Below, in pieces: positions 48,130 to 63,329 of a stretch of 64,000 bases of DNA. The notes below the pieces were generated by a model, which saw only the letters and a list, made by a program, of their open reading frames with translations, was not told the DNA's origin and did no database searches. Origin of the DNA: Eutreptiella sp. 'Long Island Sound 2002' (lineage: Eukaryota; Euglenozoa; Euglenophyceae; Eutreptiales; Eutreptiaceae); assembly GCA_964036045.1 (NCBI GenBank), contig OZ038388.1, positions 2,489,501 to 2,553,500 of the forward strand. The letters run 5' to 3'. Both the position numbers and the translations under genes were made by a program. Position 1 is the first letter of the stretch. Each line of letters opens with the position of its first letter.

Positions 48130-48582
48130 CTATGGTCCGGCACTTTCCAGCCAATTTCCAGGGAGGGGGGGGGGGGTCGGCGTAAAGGGTCCGGTCCCGG
48201 CGAGCCCCCCGTGCTCTGACCGGGTTGCATCAAAAGCCTCCTTCACAGCCTGTGCCTCTTCCGAACTCAGGGCACTACTGGCCAGTGCCTTGGCCCAGTT
48301 GCAAATTGTGTTTGCTGGTGGATGTGTTTTACCGTACCGCAATCTAACCCCAGAAATTCCATTACGGGTATATTCTTGTGTGCATTCAGCACGCTTTTCA
48401 GCAGACCAAGCAGCCCATGGTTTGTTCTTGTATGAACCTCTGGTCTTCCCCTTGTGCGTTGATGCATGGTACTGTTGCGCTGCTTGTCGCAAACGTCGTT
48501 GCAGATCTGAGGCCTCAACAACAGCCTTGGGCACAACAAAACGATCCATGTCTGTGTGGGGAGATAAGAAATGGGTGCACAT
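48130..48582 (-). CDS. Hypothetical protein with helix-turn-helix-like segment
   Basis: From the ATG at 48549 the frame reads MDRFVVPKAVVEASDLQRRL, a basic KGKTRGSYKNKPWAAWS, then EYTRNGISGVRLRYGKTHPP and NTICNWAKALASSALSSEEA. The latter resembles the repeat-of-helices DNA-binding region found at the N terminus of pogo/Tc5-type transposases and Psq proteins (x-A-x-KYG-x-P-x2-T-x2-xW pattern). The frame ends at a stop in Pro-rich sequence at 48130. It may be the first exon of a transposase-derived gene; no catalytic domain is visible downstream. Confidence 0.4.
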   Translation of the reverse strand: MCTHFLSPHTDMDRFVVPKAVVEASDLQRRLRQAAQQYHASTHKGKTRGSYKNKPWAAWSAEKRAECTQEYTRNGISGVRLRYGKTHPPANTICNWAKALASSALSSEEAQAVKEAFDATRSEHGGLAGTGPFTPTPPPLPGNWLESAGP

Positions 48583-48599
48583 GTTTCATTGTTGGCTGA

Positions 48600-51500
48600 C
48601 CGGCGTGGGGGGGGGGGGGGGTTGCAGGACCACTCGAGGTCGCAGAATCAAGGTTCAGGGCTGTCTAGTGCGGATCAGATAGGTAGTCAGGATTAGTTGA
48701 CTCTGAAACTGGGTTATGCAGTGGGAGGTTGCCACACCCGTAGGCTTCCCAGCGTCCATGAGTCACAATGACTGTGGGCTGAACAAGACAACGGTGTGAA
48801 GACTGCGCAGAGCCCCCGCTGGACCACTGTCCATCTGCCCACGACTCTCCTTCTGCTGTGAACATCGGCGGTCCTGAGGACCTACAGAGAACGCAGTGTC
48901 AGTTGACACCACATCTCATCTTTGTTGCGCATTCACACTGCATGCAGCGCGCAAAAAACCCACCCCTCCTGCAGCCCATGCGTGGTGCACACATTTTGAC
49001 ACATCGCATCCTTAAAATTGAAGGAAATATTTGCTATGAGGTAGGGCTTCCAAATTTGTCCACATCAAATTTGTCCCTCTCTAAAATTATCCTCTGGTGG
49101 TACGGTGCCACACGTTGGCGACCCTTATTCCCCCTCATGGGCACAATAGACAGGCACGAAAACTTGATGACTCCCGTGGAGGCACTTTCAGCGAATGTTC
49201 CCAGTGCTTGTGTATTTGCAGCATAGCACATGACATTCGGATGACAGGCCAGACAGCCCCCCAGAAAACCCCATAGCGCACCAAGAACCACACACAGCCC
49301 TCTAGCTAAGACAGAACGACAGCTGTGCCCTCACGATCAACCTTGGGGGAACAAGCAGCCCAGGAGCACCCTCACATACTCTGGGTGCCACTGCAGACGA
49401 TGGCATGGTTTGTAAGGCAAAAACAGTTGGGGATTCCAGGGGTTGGGGAGGGTCGGCGAGGGTTGCAGATTCGTTGCAGATGCCTCGAGAGGGGTCAGCA
49501 GACTTCGTCGAATCCGTAGAGGCTCCGGAATTCGAACACCAAAGCGTGCCTGGCTTTCCAAGGTACAGCTTGTCCAAGGTACAGTAGGTAAACGGACCGT
49601 ACTGGTTGGGGCCTAAGTTTGATATGGTACCAAATGGTACCAAATTGGCGAGGGTTGGAGGGCTGGAAGGGCTTGCAAAGAGCGAAAAGAGGTTGGAGGA
49701 TGGTTGGTGAAGCTTTCAGAGGACTCAGCATGATCAGAGGGACGGAATAGGGGTTCAAGAAGGTTGCATGCCGTTGCAGACGGTTGGTGTTCGAGTTATG
49801 GAACGGCAAATGTGCGCGCCTGTGGGACTACCCTCCCCAAAGTGCGCCAGGGGGGCGCCACCAGGGCACCCCCTGGGGGAGAGAACACCGACCGTGCACA
49901 ATCCGTAAACCGTCAACACAACGGGAGTCACCCACCCGAGACACTGCAGTGGCAGTTGCTGTCGGCAACTCGGTGAAAAGAGCCGTCGTCTAATCTTCTT
50001 TGTCCTGTGGGCCGAAGGAGTGAACCGAAATCAAATAAACGCACGTTAAATCCGCGACGCAAAACGGTGCGCGCGCGGTGCGTCTGGGGGGGCAGACAGT
50101 CAACGGCACGAATTTGCTGCTGGATCCAAAAATGCAGAGTTAGGACTTGAAATTCGAAAATTTAAATGTACCCGTATTCGGGAACTCGAAGAACAAGGCA
50201 AACGGAACGGGGGGCTCGGAATCTACCCCCCCCTTCCATCTTCGTTGTGATCTTCGGCTGACTGCTACAGACACGGATAGCACCTACAGGTACAGGTACA
50301 GATGCTGCAGGGCCAGTGCATCTCCCTCCCTCCCTCCCTCCCTCCCTGTGGGGGCAGGCAGCCCAATGATCTTGGTACGCACGCTCCCTTGAATCGAAAC
50401 AGCATCCAGGCCGCAATGCGGAATGTCATCTCGGAACAGCTTTGCTGCCGGGAGACAAAGAGTGGGGTACATCCGTGACGGTGCGCCGTCCACGTACTCG
50501 CTCACAACGACAGCGAGACAGAGGTTGATGCAGATGCGGTACACCCACACAAGCGGGGGCCCGGCGTCGTTGCCGTGGGCCAGTGGTGCCCATAGTGCGT
50601 CCGCCCCCGCCCCCCCGCTAGCCCCCCACCCCACCCCATCAAAGGGACAAGTGACGAGTGGCAGATGGATACAACGGAGCACACACGGGCAGAGGGGCAG
50701 AGCCACGTCGACTGTACGAATCGTTCGTGCGGACTTGGCGTTGGTCCTTATCAAAACTGCCACGATCCGGGCCGCCGAGGGGCCGGCGCAGCAGGGGCCT
50801 CCGCGGTGTTCACCAGACCGACAACAATACTACGGCAGACATCTGACATTTCTGCTCTGGAGCCTTCAGCAGCAGAGCGGGCCACATCCTGACTCAAGAC
50901 GTGCACCACAAATTCAAATATTCTGCGGCCGCAGGATCCGCTGAGGGCCGTCTGCAGGGCCGTCTGGTGGGCCGTCTACCCGGACAGAACAAGGAATTCT
51001 GCGACAGCAACAACAGATCTCTGTGGTACAGCAGCCCCCGAGGCGAAACCATCATTTACAGGAACCAGGAAAGCGATCGTTTCCGCGGGGGATAAATTCA
51101 AAATATGAGCGCAAACTGAACACGGCGTCTGCAAAAAGAAGAGCGCGAAATGAAACTAGTACAGAGTGTTTTGTGCACAGCATTAATTCATTGTTGCGCA
51201 CTTTTGCGGCCCGTTTCACACTTCCACAGGGATGGTGCTGATGGATTGATTTATTGCCTGACTTGGTTTTGTATGCGGCAAAATTAGTGAGTGCACAGAA
51301 AATGAAGTATTTTGAAATGAAGCAAATCTTTAAGATTTCGACGGTACTCACTGTCATCATGTCAGTGCTGGCACTGCTGCAACTGGGCACATTGGGGCAC
51401 TCAAGAGAGTGCGCAAACTCAGTCCGGCAGCGCACTCGCCGTGAACCTTTGACGGGCATTGTGCCTGACCGTGTCTGACCTGACAAACAAGGGACGCCCG

Positions 51501-51960
51501 CACCACCAAAGCAGACAACCAAAGGTGCCGGAGGTCCCACCGGAACCGTCACTGTAACTGTCACTATGCCCAGGGGTCACTCTCCATGTGTCACTGAGCG
51601 ACAGCCCCCCCCCCCCCCCCCCAATCAGATAGTCGCGGCCTGACGCCCGTACCGCTGACTGAGTCGTGGACACAAGGTTGCTGAGCAGGTTCCAGACCAC
51701 GAGGGGGGGGGGGGGGGGGTTACGCAGGGCACAACATCCGCTTCACCTGCCTATCGCGAAGGCAGCAGTGGTGGACATCTGGCCTCATGGACCCGGAGAG
51801 GCCCCCTGAGCACACAACCGACGCCCCGCGTCTGACCGTTGTGCAATACGGTGCAAGGGTCCCGACCCAAACCCAAACCCAAGCCCCCCCCCCCTCAGCA
51901 GTCCTGATGTGCGTCCCCTGCCGTGGTCGGACCAGCAGCGCCGGTCGGGACGCGCAGGGC
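48600..51960. other. No gene recognised
   Basis: At 49440-49600 and 49640-49800 two diverged copies of a segment (GGCGAGGGTTG, GGTTGCAGA, GAGGGGTCAGCA / GAGGACTCAGCA) are present. A CCCT tetranucleotide repeat lies at 50322-50347. A minus-strand open frame at 50284-50763 (with VWVYRICINLCLAVVVSEYV) and one at 51052-51564 have no recognised motif. Poly-G/C tracts are seen at 51603-51622 and 51703-51719. Confidence 0.4.
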
Positions 51961-51963
51961 TGC

Positions 51964-54466
51964 TCAGTTGGCGTCGGCCTTCAGGACGAGCTTCCCCATC
52001 GCCTTCCCCCCAGTTTGGGCGGCCATCATGTCGCGCACGCCCTCCTCCGTGAATGGGTACGCCTTCTCCACAACGACCCGCAGCGTCTGGTCCACAAGCA
52101 TCGCCGCCAGCGCGTCCTGGACCGAGGGCGCGTAGGCCAGGGTGTGGAATGCGGCGAAGGCGAGGGGCGCGTGGGCCTTGGGGTTGAACCGGACGTCCAG
52201 GGACGCGATCGTGACGAAGCTGCCGTCGGCCTTGACGACGGACCCCGGCCTTCGTCCGCGCGAATCCGTTGGCCTCACCCACGCAGTCGATCACGGCGTC
52301 CAGGCCTTTGAGAGCGTCCAGTTTGTCCCACTTCTGCGGTGCGTGGACAGAGGAGGAGATGGGCTGCATGGGACACGGGCGCCGGGTAGAGGTCAGGGCA
52401 GGGCATCTGGGCGTACCCTGCCGCCTGTGCAGGGGGGGGGGGGGGCTGTTCAAAGGGACGGCCGGGTGAGGGATGTGCTTATCTACGGGGGGAGGGGGTG
52501 AATTACCAGACCCACCCACCCAGATTTTGGGAAAACCAGGGACCCAGAATTGTCCCACCCCCACAGGGTGGGGGGGCTGTTGGACACCCACCCACCCACC
52601 CACCCACCCACCCACCCACCCAGTCAGCCATCAAAGCAGTACACAAGACACGAGGAAAATTTCCAAGTGGCGCTGTCAGTGGCCCCCTGTGATTAACTGA
52701 CTTTTGTACTTACAAAACACCATGACCATGCGTGCAGCATCCTCTTTAAGGGAAGCATGTAGCAGAATGGGACAAGAAATGTGCAGGACAAGACAGGAGA
52801 CAGGACATAGGCACCCACCCACCCTAATACATCCCTGCTATGAACCCATCAGCACCCATACACCAAAAAAAAGGGATGGGCTTAGTGTTCGCCCTATGGG
52901 ACAGGGTGGGGGGGGTTTGGAAATTCTGGGTGGATGGCTGTCCAATCCCCCCCCCCCCTGTGGGGGTGGGGCGGGGCCAGGTACCAGTGGACCGGCGGGG
53001 TCACCAAGGAGTCCCCAGCGCCTGGGACAGCCGAGGACCATTACTGTATGCCACGCCCGGGGGCTCCATCCAAAGACCTCATGGACAGACATTAGGGCAA
53101 AATTGTAAAACTGATAATATGCGCTATTCACAATGCTGTTTGACATCCCCGTTTCATGATAATAATTTTGTAGAACAAGAACGAGCAACAAGCCCTAGGT
53201 AAAAATATTTCTTCCTTATAATGTTTCAAAATCACAAGCGTTCTTTTTGCATGTTGATTGCCATACCAAAAGATAAATTCGCCCACTTGGTTTCCACCTA
53301 GGTGTAGGTGAAAAACTCAATTTCCCGCCCACTTTTCGTTCCAAACACTCTACTGGAATGATGGGCATGCTGTGACGAAAATGGCTCATGAGTCCCGAGA
53401 CTCCCGCAAGGGGTGAATGCAAAACACAGTAACTGAGCGCAAAGAGGTCCGCTGCAGGGTCAAAAGTGCACGCAGCACCCGTAAGGTGCAGTAATGCTAC
53501 CCCCAAGCTTCTCTGTCTCCTTTGCGTCCCGGCACCACATTGTATCTCTTGGTAAACAACGTTCCACAAGGACAATCATCGTTCTGCCAACCTCATGGCC
53601 GGAGAGAGCAAGGCAAGGCTGAAGATGGGGTGGTACGGGTGAGCGAGGGAGCAAGTGAGAAAGGGAGGGAGGGAGGTAAGGGAGGCAAGGGGGGTCAGGG
53701 AGGTAAGCACATACCTAAAGTCCCAAAGTTTGACGGAAACAACACCTTGTGTTGTTCTGACAAGGGGGTTGTTCTCGCGAGGGGGTGAAGGGACGAAGCG
53801 GGCGAGGGAGGGCGGGAGGAGGGGAGCGTAGGGACCTCCTTGTTGTAATTCACCGCGAGGTCGGGCTTCCACTGGTTCACATAGTCCACTGTCCAAGTGC
53901 TGCACGTGGTGGCCACCCACGCTCCCTTTGCCTTCGCGAGCTGGATCGCGATTGCCCCGACCCCCGTCGCCCCACCAAAAACCAGAATTCGCGAGCCCGC
54001 CTGCACCTTCGCACAGTCGAACAGGATCTGGTACGCGGTGGTGCCCACGAGCGCGATGGCTGCGGCCTCATCATGGGACAGACTGTCAGGCTTCCGGCTC
54101 AGCTTCTTGACCGGGACCTTGATGTACTGCGCAAAGGCACAGCCGACGGGAAGCCCCTTCGTCGTGCTAGCCCTGCCCCCAGTCCACGGCAAACACCGCG
54201 TTGCCGACCTTGAACACGCCCGCAGTGTCGTCCGCATGGAGGTCGGCGATCATGCCGGAGAAATCGTAGCCCAAGGTAAACGGGAGCGGCATGGCGCACC
54301 CGGCGCCCGCCATTGCGCTGGCCATCACTTTTACGTCGATGGGGTTGACGGCGGCGCTCTTGACCTGCACGACGGCCAGGCCCGGCTCTGCAGTGGGCGT
54401 AGCGACCTCCACAAGTTTGATGGCGCTGAGGTCGGCGCTGTTTTCAATGTACTGCGCAGCCAACAT
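51964..54466 (-). CDS. MDR-family quinone oxidoreductase-like protein (zinc-independent), two exons, two frame breaks
   Basis: The ATG at 54466 opens MLAAQYIENSADLSAIKLVE and GYDFSGMIADL (GroES-like fold), then VGNAVFAVDWG. One extra base in the C5 run at 54186-54190 breaks the frame; after it comes GLPVGCAFAQYIKVP and the Rossmann motif ILVFGGATGVGAIAIQLAK. Exon 1 ends at 53836 (GAG|GTCC) and exon 2 starts at 52333 after CCGCAG: KWDKLDALKGLDAVIDCVGE. A second extra base in the C4 run at 52243-52246 breaks the frame before VVKADGSFVTIASLDV; the C terminus is GGKAMGKLVLKAD, TGA at 51964. The repaired length of about 333 residues is normal. No structural or catalytic zinc Cys set is seen, so NADPH-dependent quinone/enone reduction is likely. 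It is either a young pseudogene or an intact gene with homopolymer errors. Confidence 0.8.
52584..52621. repeat. CCCA tetranucleotide microsatellite
   Basis: About nine CACC units in the intron of the MDR gene. Confidence 0.95.
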
Positions 54467-54667
54467 TGTTCCAGAGGGACACAAGAAGTACTGCACGGAC
54501 ACAACCGCAAATACCGAGCCCGGCGCCCACACCACGCTGCACATCTCGGCACCATCTACACCCCGAAGGTCACTGATGCATCGGCGTTGTATCGTTGGGC
54601 TGGGCTCTCTGTTCGCCTTGGATTCTACGGGCTGCATGTACACACAACAATTACGCGACTACGGCAC

Positions 54668-54862
54668 TCTTCTTCTTCTTCTTCTTCTTCTTTCAGATCA
54701 ACCGTTCCGCCAAGTGCCCAGTGCAGTTTGAAAGCCGCTGACAGGCCCTTGGTTAGGGGCTGGGTTCGGTCGGGTGGTGTCAGGAACGAACCCGCGACCT
54801 GGTCCTATTCCGGTCTCCCCGTCTTTAAAGGGAAATGCTACCACTCAGCTGATTGACTGGGT
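54668..54862 (-). mobile_element. tRNA-derived SINE with AAG-repeat tail
   Basis: On the minus strand, box A (CAGCTGAGTGGTAGC) and box B (GGGTTCGTTCC) lie about 45 bp apart near 54850-54780. The cloverleaf is degenerate and gives no credible anticodon. A body of about 90 bp follows and ends in (AAG)8 at 54668-54692. It lies just upstream of the MDR start codon. Simple-repeat tails are usual for SINEs (family knowledge). It shares no obvious body with the SINE at 47.9 kb. Confidence 0.6.
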
Positions 54863-54869
54863 ACGGCAT

Positions 54870-57140
54870 TCGTTGAACCCTGAGAAAATCCAGTTTCGAA
54901 AACCCAAACACCCAATACTTCAATGATTCAGAGAACCTATTTGAAAAAAGTAAACAAAAGCAGTGTCATTGGCACAATTGACAGAGCGCACGTCCAAACT
55001 GGGCTTCATCAGCAATGGAAAGGCATACACGCTGAAGGCATACGGTGCTTGTTCCCTCTCATGGAGCGCATGGGTGCAAGGATTGAAAACTTTCTTGTCC
55101 AAAATTGTTTTCAGCATGATTAATATGGAGAGTATGGGGTTGCACCTACCGCCCTGCCCCTTGTGCAGATATGTCCAGGTCCCAACTTCATACTGCCCAT
55201 ACATCACCAGCGCTTTGGGCTTGGGTTTAGTGCAGTGGAGACTTTTCTTCGTAGAGACTTTTCTTCACCTGCCATGCTGTGTCCGATGAATACATGCCCT
55301 TTCCTCTTGGTGCAGGAAAGGGGAAAGCAAAAACACTGTGGCTAGCAACCTCAATTTATTCTGAAATCCTGGGGAGGAGCCTTCTGGGTTTCAAATAGTG
55401 TACTCCAGAGCTGGAGTATTGAACATGAGGAAGAGCCAGCAGTGATGAAGTTGCAGGTTTTGCAACTACGACCTCAGGCTGCCGAAGGGAGGTCTGGAAT
55501 CGCGGAGGGAAACCCTGTAAAGCACATGGAGCTGTGCCTTTGCTTCTAGAACACCTGAGGAGCAAATAATGGGCAACCTCTGCTATTTAGAAAACTGCTC
55601 AGTAGGATGATTTTCGAAAAAGCACATTTCGACCCATTTTTGATCCATTTTGGGTCTTCACATGGTCCCTTTTCAGTGCTTTTCGGGGTTTTCGATGGGC
55701 CAAAATGGGTCAAAACGGGCACAAAATGGGCACGAAATGGGCTCAATTGACATGTTTTGGCATCCCAAGTGGTCAAAATCATTATTGGGAAGGGTTTTTT
55801 TCACCCCTAGTGGACCTGGTGGGCCCATTTTGGTCCCAGCCAGTTTGTGCTCAAGCTCGCTGCTTGCTGGAGTGCGGGTCCAGGCATCCATTTGGGCCAT
55901 TTGGAGGGGTGGAATGCACAAAAGGAGGGAGGTTGCAGGAGGAAACATTTGTAAAATAGTAATTTTGCAAGTAATCAGTTTTGTCCATTGATTTTCGATA
56001 AACAACCGGTTTTGCCGATTACTCCAGTTAGAATGCGGAAAAAAATGAATTGAATTTTGGTCCATCAAACCCAAGCCCTAGCCCTTCAAACGTCCTTCAA
56101 GGCCATTTCAAGCTTGTATGCTTGTGGTGTACCCTGTGTCGGGGAGCCATCTACAGTTGGGGAGAGGGGCGCAGATTCGAGGAAATTCACAAGTAGCACC
56201 GTGGGACTCCTGGGGACCCTGTGCATAGTGCGGCTACACTGGTTGTTGTTGTTGTTGTGGTGGTGGTGGTTGCTGTTATTGATATCATGGGGCCCAAAAC
56301 TTGAGCATGGGTGTACGCCCCAAAAGCAACAAAAGAAACTTGACTAAAAACAAACTTCAATCACAATGACAATACGTTCCCCAAACACATAATTTATTTT
56401 ATATTGACCCCAACGCATATCAACAATACATACTCCAATGTCCTAAATAGGCTTGTACTGTAAGTTTTCCAGCCTTCGATTGGATGAACCCACACTTGAT
56501 TGGTCTCTGGTGCCATCCTCCCTTAACACCTTTGTTACTCTATCCACAAAGCATGCCTTCGTGGCAGCTTGGGGCACCTATCCCCTTGTGTGGTTCCTAT
56601 GCCGATTTCTAGTTTTCAACACCAATAATGTAACGGTACACATTGAAATTTGCAGTATCCACAGTGGGATATTTTGGATTGTGGCTCAATTGAAAGAATG
56701 CAATATGCTGGCAAAATCTATGATTTTCACAATGTTGCAAACCAAGTGAAGCAGGCTGTCCAAATTAGGTAACCTTTTCCATTTTTTGTTTGCCCCCGCC
56801 CCCCATTTTGTTCCTGCAAAAATGGTATGGGGTTTGGATTTCGCAAAAGTGGCACCATGCCTTACAACCACAAGATGCATCTTGAAACTGGGTCCAAACT
56901 GTAAACCAAAAAACCCAGCCCCAAACTCCTCCAAACAATTGGGGGCAGGCGAAGATAAATCTCAGTGACTCACAGTGCGGTGGTGCAGGGCTACTTTGTC
57001 CGTCTTCTCCTTTGCACACCGTCAAATGGAGGGGGCATGCTCATAAAATGGGAAATCCAGCAAACTGCTGATCTAACACCACACAAGGTGTACAAGTGGA
57101 ATGTGAATCGCTCAAACACTTGAAAGAATGAGGTTAAACA
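54870..57140. other. No gene recognised
   Basis: The stretch holds short phrases repeated around 55620-55760 (CAAAATGGG variants) and a GTT/GGT trinucleotide run at 56243-56275. Open frames lack motifs. Confidence 0.4.
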
Positions 57141-57635
57141 TCAAAAGCATGTAAACTGTGCCACAGGAGTGATGCTCACTACAAATGACTTTGCTATTGG
57201 GATCTCAGGGGTCTCCTGCTTCCCTGGAGACTTAATGAAGAGGTGACAAGACTTGAAAACCTCAGAACATATGGTTCGAAGAGAATGGTGTCCTGGCTCC
57301 CCATTTTGCTTCTCATCATCGCATACATTTTGTTGCAAGCCCTTCTTAGGAAGGAGCCTCAGCACATTCATATGTCCTCCCACAATTCTTTTTGCACTCG
57401 TTTTATCTGTCGGCCGACACAAATCACCAGAGGGTTAGTGCAATGGCCTGGGGGGTCCACGATCTGTATGCCTACCATCCATTGTACCCACCAGCGCAAG
57501 CACCACTGTCTGCCACATGCCATTCGTTTGTGAGGGTTCTACCCTGCCCTCCTTTCGGGGGGGGGGGGGGGGCAATGATCGTTCATCCTCAACAACGTAC
57601 ACAATTTCATGGCTTGCCAGACCTAAACAGACCAT
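57141..57635 (-). pseudogene. Possible remnant of a Harbinger-like transposase
   Basis: The frame at 57435-57635 reads VVLALVGTMDGRHTDRGPP, comparable to the VVGAxDGTH context of the first catalytic Asp in PIF/Harbinger enzymes. The adjacent frame 57141-57422 (CRPTDKTSAKRIVGGHMNV, LKxRTIC-like stretch) continues after a stop. No second or third catalytic residue is seen. Weak call. Confidence 0.25.
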
Positions 57636-57639
57636 TTGC

Positions 57640-59310
57640 TGTCGACTTGGGGGGCGGGTGCGGTGGGGTTAGGGTTCAGCTCTACACGCACCTGCCCCCC
57701 ATGGTGGGCTTCCCACCCACTTGCATTCACGCGCCCACAATGAATACCTCCGAGGAGGCTCAGGGGAGGGGGATGCAGGAACAATGGGGTCCCATGGTCT
57801 AGTAGTGCCTGGTCGAGGATCAGCGAGGTGCCGCAGCACGGCATGCGGCCCAGCAGGTCGAAGACCCATCAGTCCATCGGATCCCTCGATGTGCTTTGGT
57901 AGCCTATGCCAATATGATACACACGTGACCAGGATGCATCCATGGGTGACATGCATGACCCAGACAAATAAATGCATGCACTAAGCATTCGAGCAGGCGT
58001 CTGCTGCGCGAAGTGTCTTGCTGGATGTTGGAACGTATCAGCAGCAGACTTTGTGGTAAATGTGCGTGAAGAAGGTCAAAGAACCCCATTCTATCCCCCC
58101 CCCCTTCTACTGGTCCAGACGGATCCGCCCGGGGGTATTGACGACTATGGCGCTGGACCCTGGTGGCAGGTGCACTGGCGCATGTCCCGGGCTGTGGATG
58201 GCCTCTGCTCTGGGGCCGCTTGGAATGCCGGCTCGCCCATACACGCGGTGGGGTTTTTACGGCCCCACCAAACCACAACCCTCGCGACCATCAAACAGCC
58301 CCCCCTCCCCCCCCTTCCCCATCTCAGAAGGATGTGGACTGCATTGGGGACCACCGAAAAAAGCGGTAAAAAAAAAGCCGCCCGAAAGGCCCCCAAAACG
58401 ACGGTACCACGGGGACGTCGTGCTTGTCGTTATTGTTCCCGGGGGGGGGGGGGGGGCGGTTGGCACAAGGCCTGGGTGGTAGGCGGGGGGGGAGGCCTGC
58501 GTTTGATGGAGACGAAGGCCACGGGGTCGTGCGGCAAACGCCTGGGAAAACCATTTGCAAAGTGGTTGGGGAGTAGGAGGGCGGGTACAAAACAGTTGCA
58601 GCCGCAGTTGGAGTTGCAAGGATGCGATTGGGGCTTAACTGACAGCCACTTTGGGTTTGGGGGGGGGGGGCTCCCCCTCTTCAAGCGCACGTTGCCTCTA
58701 AGCGAATATGTCACGTCTATTCCTCAAGGGATCCTGTGAAGCCCCGAGAGAAGAAGAGAGGAAGAGCCATAAGCGTCGGTCAATCTTGTGTGCAAGGTCA
58801 TGACTCTCACTATAAAAGGCGTCGCTCAGGCCAGCGCCGTTTGTCAATTCCGAACACCCCCGAAAAGGAACCGCCAAGCAGCGGGTGGTGGATCCCCCCG
58901 GGCCGGCCACGTACCCGCAGATGGTGACGTCAGTTGGCTACCACCGGCCATGTGGAGGGTCCGCTGACGCTGGCTGACTGCACGCCGGCTGACTATTTGG
59001 GGCATTTGGGCGGTTCGTAGGTGACTGCTGGCCCCTTGGCGACTGGCGTTTTTCTCTAGTGAAAAAAAAACAGAAAGAAAGAAAGCAATTTCGGTGGACA
59101 ACGCGCGGTCCTGCGGTGCACCAAACCAACAAACAAAAACGGCAGCTTCCGGTACGCCGCACAGTGAGCATCCTACTCTGCGGATGGGCCTCCAAACACC
59201 GTCCGTTACCATGGAATCGCCGTCAGTTACCGGCGGTTGCCCCCCCACTCAACCTTGGCCCGAGGCTATCTTTGACAATACTGACACGGCGCCTTCCGGA
59301 CGGCCCTGCT
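57640..59310. other. No gene recognised; one long open frame
   Basis: A plus-strand frame at 57972-58739 (255 codons) holds a basic stretch EKSGKKKAARKAPKTTVPRG followed by Gly- and Arg-rich sequence made by poly-G tracts. It is probably chance. A TATAAAAGG at 58813 has no gene behind it. Confidence 0.35.
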
Positions 59311-59320
59311 GCAGGCCGCT

Positions 59321-62747
<3,427 letters not shown>

Positions 62748-62749
62748 CT

Positions 62750-63235
62750 ACATGGTGGGGACACCACATCCACCCTCCTCAGTCAGGTATGCTTTTACTT
62801 TGGATCTTTTGTGGAGAACCTCCATTTCCAACCGTTTCCCTGCACTGATGCATTCGGAAATTGCGTGCCGGCGTCCCTGCTACGCTGTAATACCCGCACC
62901 ACCCCTCCACAACTCTCATCAAAACCCCACTGAAGTTTACTCCTCCGCCCTCCGAACCCCGGTCTTCACGCACCCATGCACTCATGTGTGCCCAAAAAGA
63001 GGTCATTGCAATACACCAGTGCTTTTTTCCCCCTTGTGAATATATTGTATTGGGTTGGCCCCATTGTTTCTTCTGTGGGTTGTGTGTACATACCACGTTT
63101 CTACAATTGGTTGCGATCTGCTGTCTGGGCTAGCACCTGCTCCACCTTCGATCTGGACCCTTTGCGCAGTAGCTGCCCCCACACATCCTATGCTGGCGCC
63201 GCCAGGCGTCACTCACGCTAGTCCTTCAGCACAGT
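62750..63235. other. No gene recognised upstream of the GT8 exon
   Basis: This is the expected place for a 5' exon or promoter of the GT8 gene. No signal peptide-like frame or TATA element stands out. Confidence 0.4.
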
Positions 63236-63239
63236 GTAA

Positions 63240-63318
63240 CGAGGTCATGTGGCTCAGCTGTCATAGCACATGCCTGACCAGGAGGCACCAAGTTCGCATC
63301 CCTGATGGGGCACGAGCA
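63240..63318 (+). other. tRNA-like sequence, probably SINE head or tRNA pseudogene
   Basis: Box-A-like TGGCTCAGCTGTCATAGCA, then a perfect 5-bp stem TGCCT/AGGCA around loop GACCAGG, then box-B-like AGTTCGCATCC. The loop lacks the U33 required in real tRNAs and the acceptor stem does not close. The following sequence is G-rich without an A/T tail. Confidence 0.45.
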
Positions 63319-63329
63319 CGGGGGGGACG

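Noticed and set aside
54165-54200. TAG in the MDR frame as evidence for a changed genetic code
   Set aside because: A single extra base in the adjacent C5 run explains the break, and other genes here use TGA and TAG as stops.
57972-58739. 255-codon plus-strand frame with a Lys-rich stretch as a histone H1-like gene
   Set aside because: The basic part is short and the rest consists of Gly/Arg from poly-G tracts; no fold or splice support.
58811-58822. TATAAAAGG as a promoter
   Set aside because: No credible coding start follows on the plus strand; chance match.
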